From the NCBI GenBank assembly GCA_049583635.1, contig JBAUWF010000083.1, forward strand, positions 52,094-116,093: a stretch of 64,000 nt of DNA, written 5' to 3'. Shown here one piece after another: positions 59,163 to 64,000 of the stretch; position 1 is the stretch's first letter, and every line of letters starts with the position of its first letter. A program made the position numbers and the translations under genes. Origin of the DNA: Dokdonella_A sp049583635 (GTDB taxonomy: Bacteria; Pseudomonadota; Gammaproteobacteria; Xanthomonadales; Rhodanobacteraceae). The notes under the pieces are model-generated. The model ran no database searches. It worked only from the letters and a program-made list of their open reading frames with translations, and was not told where the DNA came from.

Positions 59163-62103
59163 GGCGCAGATAAGCGTCGGCAGTCAGCGATTGAAAGCGC
59201 GCAACGGTCTTGATGGTGTCCTTCGCCTTGACCCGAGCAAACAGCGAAACTCCTTTGCTGATACCGGGATGCGTGACCGTGACGTAATAGCTGCCGGCCG
59301 GCAGCTTCAGTCGCAGCGGCGTATCGTGGTCCGTCGGCAGGCGCATCGGTTCGCGATTGGCATCCAGTACCTTGTCGACGGTACCCCAGGGCAGGGCGTT
59401 GATGACCAGTTCACCTTTTTGTGCCTCGAGTGCCTCGTCATGCTTCTGCTGCAACAGTGCCCAGCGTTTCCCGCCGTCGCTGGCGATCGCATCGAGCGCC
59501 GGTCGCGCGCCGAGAACGCTGCTTACCGCCTGCGCCGACGCAAGTGCGGCGTTGACGGCATCGACCGTGTCGGCTTCCTTGATGTCGGCTGCCAGCGCGT
59601 CGGTCAGGTTGTGCTCCAGCGCCGCCGTATCCTGCTTGTCGCGACGCGCCACGACCAGTTCGTTGGCGATGAGCTTTGCGTGCTCAAGCGAGATCGGGCG
59701 TTCGGAGATGAGATCGGCAATGTGCTGCATGCGTTCGCGCGCATCCTTGGCGGCCTGGCGCTGTTGTCGCGCACTCGCGATTTCGCCGGCGACATGCTTG
59801 AACTCGGCGGTGTTCGGGTAAAAACCGTTCGCGCTGGTCAGCAGCGCCGATGCGTCGTCCAGATTCCCGCGTTGCAGCTCTGCGGTCGCCGTATCGACGA
59901 TCGCTTTCGGTAGTGATCCGAGCAGCACGCGTGCATCCTTGTTGGTCGGCTCGGTTTTCAGCAGCGCTTCGAGTACGTCCCTGGCATTGTCCTTGCCGGG
60001 CGGCAGCAGGTTGCCGTTGGCCAGCGATTGCCGGGCGATGTTGAGTTGCGAGGCGATGGCACTGCGCCGTGCTCCAAGCTTGCTCTGCGCTGCGGCCAGC
60101 AATGATTTCGCTTCGTTGTCGTCAGGATCGACTCGCAGCGCAACCTCGGCGAGCGTCAAGGCGCGTTCGAAGTTCTTGTTGCTCTGCGCCGACGTAGCAT
60201 CCTTCATCAGGCGCCCGGTCAACTCATTGCCGAATGCGGCGACCGCCGGCAGGCGTACGTCGAGCGCGCGCGCCTCGAAGAACAGATCGACAGCATTATC
60301 GCCGGCTGGCCGGTCGATGTGACTCTCGTCCAGCGCCTTGCGCGCTCGCGCGAGCAAGTCGGCCGCCTTGCTCGCTCGCGTAGCCATGTCCTTGGCGTGC
60401 TCGACGGCGAGTGCGAGCGGATCGAACGCGATGTCGTTGCCGAAATTCGGTCGCAACGCGTCGAGCATCGAGCTTGCCTCGTCCAGGTGACCCGCATTCA
60501 ACTGTGCACGGACGCGGTCGAATTCAGTCTTGGTCAGTTGCGCGATGCGCAGTTGCACGGTGGGATTGCTCGGGTCGATCTTGCGCGCCGACGCGAGCAG
60601 CCCATATATCGTGTCCGCTTGCGCACCGGGTTCATTGGCGGCGCTGGCGGCCTTGTTGAGCAGCTCGGTAACGCGCAGCGCATGTTCGCGACTGTTGCGC
60701 TGCTGCTCGATATGCGCTGCAAGCTGCTCGGAGGCCGGGTCCTTGGGTTTGACCAGCAGCGTCTGGTTGATCAGCTCGCTTGCGGCGTCGAGATCCCCCT
60801 TGTTCAGCGCCTGCTGGGCCTGGCCGCGCATTTTTTCCGCCAGCGTATCGACCAGTTTGACAGCCTGACGATTGTCGGCATCGCGTTGCAGCACGTTCTG
60901 CAGATATTCGAATGCATTGTCGCCAGGTGGCGTGACAAGCTTCTTCCCGGCATCGATGAGATTGCGCGCCTCGTTCAATTCGAGGCGCGTCACCTGCTCA
61001 TCGTTCGTCGACGGCGAGCCGGGGCCGAAAACGTTCCACAGGATCGCGCCGAGCCCCAATGCAACAACAACCAGCGCGGCCACGGCCACGCCGCGCCCGC
61101 CGCGCAATGCAGGTGCCAGGCGGGTCGGATCGAAGCGGCTGAGTGCCGAGGTTTCCCTGCTGCGCTGATGCATGTCCAGCGTAATGCCGTGGCCGGCTCC
61201 ACTCGAATCACCGGAGAATCCGAGTCGGCGCAACTGGCTGGAGGACGTGCGGCTGTTGCCTGCGCGCAAGCGCATGCCGAGTGTCTCGTTGCTCAGGATC
61301 AGGCTGCGCAGCGCCTCGACGAACTTGCGCAAGGTCGCATAGCGATCGTCCGGCTTCTTCGCCAGCAGGTGGTCGAAGATCGGTTGAAACATCCCGAGTT
61401 CCGACGGCAGCGGCGGTGGCGGCTTCAGCGCGTGCGCCATCAGCACCGCCATCGGCGTCTCGTCGGCGAACGGCACGTTGCCGGTCAACATTTCGTAGAA
61501 CAACACGCCGAGGCTGTACTGGTCGGAGCGGCCATCGATGGCCTGGCCATGCGCCTGTTCCGGACTCATGTAGGTCGGCGTGCCGAGCACCATGCCGGTC
61601 AGGGTGATGCGCGTGGTCGCGCCGTCGGCGTGTTTGGCGATGCCGAAATCGGTCAGTACCGGCGTGGTCTCGTCGCGAAACAGGACGTTGGAGGGTTTCA
61701 GGTCGCGATGAACAACCCCCTGCTTGTGCGCGAGGTCGAGCGCGTTCGCCAGCTGCACGACGATCGCGATCGCTTCGCTGAGGTCGAGCCCGCGGCGCAG
61801 GCGCTCCGACAGCGTGCCGGCCGAGAGGTACTCCATTGCGATGTAGGAGATATCGGGGCGCGTGACGATGTCGTACACCGCAACGATATTGCGGTGCGGC
61901 AGCTTCGCCATCGTGCGCCCTTCGAGCAGGAAGCGCCGCTCGAAATCGGAAATGTCCGCACCGCTCGCATCGCGGCGCATCACCTTGAGTGCAACCTGGC
62001 GATCAAGTGCCTGCTGGAGGGCGAGATAGACGGTAGCCATCCCGCCGACGCCCAGTTCGCGGATCAGTTCGTATCCCGGCAGTTCTTGCGGCAGACTCGA
62101 CAT
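59149..62103 (-). CDS. large membrane Ser/Thr protein kinase with helical repeat and PEGA-like domains
   Basis: A 984-residue Hanks-type kinase. The kinase domain (about 10-270) has 'GVGGMATVYLA', ATP lysine K40, 'HRDLKPSN' with D134, 'DFGIAKH' and 'GTPTYMSPEQ'. A membrane helix lies at about 337-357. The outer part (about 365-880) is a long series of 40-60-residue helical units, each with 'A...L.......P.n..a..ll', like degenerate TPRs. The C-terminal part (about 895-975, 'VINALPWGTVDKVLDAN' and 'LPAGSYYVTVTHPG') is PEGA-like. It overlaps the TPR-like partner gene by 14 bases. No phosphatase gene is nearby. Ligand unknown. Confidence 0.9.
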   Translation of the reverse strand: MSSLPQELPGYELIRELGVGGMATVYLALQQALDRQVALKVMRRDASGADISDFERRFLLEGRTMAKLPHRNIVAVYDIVTRPDISYIAMEYLSAGTLSERLRRGLDLSEAIAIVVQLANALDLAHKQGVVHRDLKPSNVLFRDETTPVLTDFGIAKHADGATTRITLTGMVLGTPTYMSPEQAHGQAIDGRSDQYSLGVLFYEMLTGNVPFADETPMAVLMAHALKPPPPLPSELGMFQPIFDHLLAKKPDDRYATLRKFVEALRSLILSNETLGMRLRAGNSRTSSSQLRRLGFSGDSSGAGHGITLDMHQRSRETSALSRFDPTRLAPALRGGRGVAVAALVVVALGLGAILWNVFGPGSPSTNDEQVTRLELNEARNLIDAGKKLVTPPGDNAFEYLQNVLQRDADNRQAVKLVDTLAEKMRGQAQQALNKGDLDAASELINQTLLVKPKDPASEQLAAHIEQQRNSREHALRVTELLNKAASAANEPGAQADTIYGLLASARKIDPSNPTVQLRIAQLTKTEFDRVRAQLNAGHLDEASSMLDALRPNFGNDIAFDPLALAVEHAKDMATRASKAADLLARARKALDESHIDRPAGDNAVDLFFEARALDVRLPAVAAFGNELTGRLMKDATSAQSNKNFERALTLAEVALRVDPDDNEAKSLLAAAQSKLGARRSAIASQLNIARQSLANGNLLPPGKDNARDVLEALLKTEPTNKDARVLLGSLPKAIVDTATAELQRGNLDDASALLTSANGFYPNTAEFKHVAGEIASARQQRQAAKDARERMQHIADLISERPISLEHAKLIANELVVARRDKQDTAALEHNLTDALAADIKEADTVDAVNAALASAQAVSSVLGARPALDAIASDGGKRWALLQQKHDEALEAQKGELVINALPWGTVDKVLDANREPMRLPTDHDTPLRLKLPAGSYYVTVTHPGISKGVSLFARVKAKDTIKTVARFQSLTADAYLRHAGL

Positions 62104-62230
62104 CGCCCCCTCGCTCCGTGCGGCGATGATAGCAGAGCGGGTGTGGGCGTCGCGCGCCGTCGGCGAGGGGTTTCCCGCGCCATCAGGCGCCGCTCACGAC
62201 ACGCCGAGAGTCGTCAACCAACTTGCTTGC

Positions 62231-62340
62231 GCATGGTGAAACCATCACCCGCACAGCGGGAGAATGGTGAGGGGGCGTCGTGCGACAGACTTGCCCTCAT
62301 CCCCGTGCGGTTTCTCCCCGCAAGCGGGGAGAAAAGCTGC
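62231..62340. repeat. intergenic hairpin repeat before the FadL gene end
   Basis: Two hairpins lie in tandem. The first has outer arms ACCAT/ATGGT and inner CCCGC/GCGGG (62241-62268). The second is a perfect 11-base inverted repeat, TTTCTCCCCGC-AA-GCGGGGAGAAA (62311-62334), directly after the FadL stop. 'CCCTCATCCCC' lies between them. This resembles a dispersed intergenic element common in Xanthomonadales genomes; a partial copy may lie near 20080-20110. It probably also ends transcripts from the FadL gene. Confidence 0.6.
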
Positions 62341-63738
62341 TCAGTAGCGAAATACTCCCGACACGGAGTAGGTATCCACGTCTTTCGACAAGTCGAAGCC
62401 GAAATCGACCTGGAATTTCGAGAACGCAATACCCAAGCCGCCGGCGTAATGGGTCTGGCTGCCGCGGCCTTGCGAAAACAGCGTCGCCAACGCCACTTGG
62501 GCTTGCGACTGTCCAGTGGTGCCGTCTCCGGGCGCTCCAATGTAGCGAAGCGAATGCGCCGGGTCGTGCCAGATGCCTGCGCGCAGATTGACCGGATGGG
62601 TTGTCAGGAACGTGTACTCGGCGCCGAGATGGACTTCGGTGCCATCGGAGACGCGAAGATTTGAATCGTTGTACGGAACCAGCGTGCCATCCCCCGCCGG
62701 AACCTGAAACAGCGAACGAATACCGCTGCTGAGTTCGGAATAGCGCACCCGGTTGACATCGAGGTCGATGAGCAGCGCTTCGGTAGGCCGGTAACTCATG
62801 CCGAGACCAAACGAATCGGGCACGTTGAAGTCGACACCGGTAAGACTGACCGGAACGCTCGAAGTCCCGTCATTGTTGAACACGGTACTCATGGCCTTGT
62901 AGCTGAATGTCGGCGAATGGCGATAGACCAAGCCCAGGCTCCATTGGTCGGTCAACTGATAGCGCAGACCGAGGCTCTCGCCGACACCGGTGTCATTGGC
63001 GCTCTGGACTTGCATGTTGACTGGTATTCCGTTCGGCATACCAGTCGAATCGAGGTTCGATCGCGTGTCGCTGGTCTTGATGTGGAAGTCGTAGTATGAG
63101 AAGCCGGCGCCCAACGAGAGTCGGTCGCTAATTTTCCATGCAGCCGAAACACCGTAGTTGATAATGCGCAATGACGAGGTGGCGGAGAATGGAAACAGGT
63201 TGAACTGACAGGCGTCCTGACCGGGTGCACCGCAGAAAGGATTGCCATCGCTGTCGTTCAAGATCAGCGCCGGCAACGAAACGGTTGCGCCCTGCGACGA
63301 AAAATTGGATTGGTAATTGAGTACTTCGTGCCGATACATTGCGATCGCCCAGCGATCGTGCGGGAACAACACGGAAAGGAAAGCGAGGTTGTTCTTCGAG
63401 CTGTCCGCATTGCCGTGATCGAGACCGCTCGCATCGAAACCGTTCGAATCGGCGACTGCGGTGCCACCATTGACGAACGGCAGGCTGTAACTCGAATGAC
63501 GCACCTCGGCTGAGATTTCGGTTTGTCGTGGTTGGGTCAGGCCGGCCGGATTGGTGTACGCGGCCGTGGCGTCGTCGGCCAGGCCGATGAAAGCGCCGCC
63601 CATGCCGAGGCTGCGCGCGCCCGGGCTCGAGAAACTGAACGGGATGCTGGCGTTGGTTTCCGAATCGGTCAACGCGAATGCCGGCACGGCAGTCACCGCA
63701 AGTGCAGCAAGAATTGCAAATCTCAGCGTCTGACTCAT
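62341..63738 (-). CDS. outer membrane transport protein, OmpP1/FadL/TodX family
   Basis: A 465-residue beta-barrel protein that takes up long-chain fatty acids or other hydrophobic molecules through the outer membrane. The signal peptide ends 'PAFALTD'. The mature N-terminal hatch region ('FSFSSPGARSLGMGGAF' and 'DDATAAYTNPAGL') is the family hallmark. The rest is a series of amphipathic strands ('WAIAMYRHEVLNYQSNF' in part, 'LGLRYQLTDQWSLGLVYRH' in part), ending with the aromatic residue 'VFRY' used for barrel assembly. The ATG at 63738 is used. It sits next to a long kinase gene with the hairpin repeat between. Confidence 0.93.
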   Translation of the reverse strand: MSQTLRFAILAALAVTAVPAFALTDSETNASIPFSFSSPGARSLGMGGAFIGLADDATAAYTNPAGLTQPRQTEISAEVRHSSYSLPFVNGGTAVADSNGFDASGLDHGNADSSKNNLAFLSVLFPHDRWAIAMYRHEVLNYQSNFSSQGATVSLPALILNDSDGNPFCGAPGQDACQFNLFPFSATSSLRIINYGVSAAWKISDRLSLGAGFSYYDFHIKTSDTRSNLDSTGMPNGIPVNMQVQSANDTGVGESLGLRYQLTDQWSLGLVYRHSPTFSYKAMSTVFNNDGTSSVPVSLTGVDFNVPDSFGLGMSYRPTEALLIDLDVNRVRYSELSSGIRSLFQVPAGDGTLVPYNDSNLRVSDGTEVHLGAEYTFLTTHPVNLRAGIWHDPAHSLRYIGAPGDGTTGQSQAQVALATLFSQGRGSQTHYAGGLGIAFSKFQVDFGFDLSKDVDTYSVSGVFRY

Positions 63739-63848
63739 GATGATTTCCCTGGTCGAGGTCGGTGCAACATGTCAGCCATCGAATGGCGGCCCGACGGCCC
63801 AAGGCAACATTGCCTTAACACTCCGGAATTTGCAATCCATGCCGGCGC

Positions 63849-64000
63849 TCACCCACCACATTCGCGCCCGGCAAGCACGGACAACGGTTTGAGGTTGGAC
63901 AACGTGCCGTTGCCGTAGCCGGGCAGGGTCGAGCTGTAGGTGACATCGAGCCGGCTGGTACCGGTATAGCGCAACGTGACGTGCCCCCAGGGCATCAGGC
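63849..64000 (-). CDS. secreted protein, C-terminal fragment (partial)
   Basis: The last 49 codons of a gene that enters from the right edge on the minus strand. It reads 'LMPWGHVTLRYTGTSRLDV' (in part), 'TYSSTLPGYGNGTLSNL' and 'KPLSVLAGRECGG'. This matches the end of a small beta domain found at the C-terminus of secreted proteins in this group of bacteria, where 'W G..TL.Y.......V.Y.ST..G.G.G.L.L..L' is followed by Gly and a terminal Cys. That comparison is from memory. Identity and length of the whole protein cannot be seen. It lies 111 bases upstream of the FadL gene on the same strand. Confidence 0.6.
   Translation of the reverse strand, partial: LMPWGHVTLRYTGTSRLDVTYSSTLPGYGNGTLSNLKPLSVLAGRECGG

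Noticed and set aside
60319..62664. Long plus-strand open frame (781 codons) opposite the large kinase
   Set aside because: The opposite strand carries an intact kinase, membrane helix and PEGA-like region. This frame has no domain, and its end runs through the intergenic hairpin repeat, a frequent source of spurious proteins.
1..64000. CRISPR arrays, tRNA or rRNA genes, attachment sites and complete mobile elements
   Set aside because: No regularly spaced repeats, cloverleaf-like segments or complete insertion sequence ends were noticed by eye. A tRNAscan/Infernal run would settle RNA genes.

Overview
The window reads as a chromosomal segment of a GC-rich gammaproteobacterium of the order Xanthomonadales (Lysobacterales), probably Rhodanobacteraceae or a close relative. 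This rests on gene order (sdhCDAB-sdhE-ygfX-lolC-lolD-comEC-exbB-exbD-msbA-lpxK), on YbiI, YgfX and MASE2-type relatives, and on secreted proteins ending in a short FxxGF(E/D) motif that I associate with that group. The genus cannot be fixed from sequence reading alone. No rRNA, tRNA, CRISPR array, intact insertion sequence or prophage was seen. Layout: 1-4776 is a signalling cluster: the end of one Hanks-type kinase, an unknown gene, an FHA-GAF-class III adenylyl cyclase, a membrane Ser/Thr kinase with two periplasmic PPC-like repeats, and a small FHA protein. 4996-7458 holds a lipoprotein, a dead IS110-family transposase fragment and a secreted FG-GAP protein. 7641-12701 holds YbiI, a secreted M28 peptidase, an EF-hand protein and a ClsC-like cardiolipin synthase. 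13014-18382 holds a cold-shock protein with a perfect terminator, an RRM protein, a LolA-like protein paired with a very large Asp-box beta-propeller protein, and a small c-type cytochrome. 18436-24949 holds tcdA, a TatD-type DNase, two VOC proteins, gdhA, an alpha/beta hydrolase and a ToxR-like regulator. 25258-30995 holds a secreted repeat protein, mgtE, a glycine-zipper lipoprotein with a decayed tandem copy, a SleB-type hydrolase and ygfZ. 31483-44103 is a dense core block: succinate dehydrogenase and its assembly factor, then lipoprotein export (LolC/LolD), DNA uptake (ComEC), an ExbB/ExbD energy pair, lipid A flippase MsbA and lipid A kinase LpxK. 44090-50770 is on the minus strand: a small unknown, pbpC, a NYN-LOTUS protein, a two-gene lipoate ligase, a beta-carbonic anhydrase and a CPA1 antiporter. 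51155-57324 holds a DksA-like protein, glk with a small membrane protein, a VIT-family transporter, a VOC protein, a GST, a fructosamine kinase and a MASE2-GGDEF diguanylate cyclase. 57376-64000 holds a DUF885 relic, ChaC, a second kinase with a TPR-like partner, an intergenic hairpin repeat, a FadL-type porin and the end of one more secreted protein. The most interesting unit is the left-end cluster. Two FHA proteins sit beside two kinases, one FHA being fused to a cyclase with the Lys/Thr signature of bicarbonate-responsive class IIIb enzymes. This suggests kinase-dependent control of cAMP synthesis, an inference not proved by sequence. Other points worth a second look are the bipartite lipoate ligase, the glycine-zipper pair with a CxNCG motif, the NYN-LOTUS/pbpC pair and the second kinase/TPR pair.
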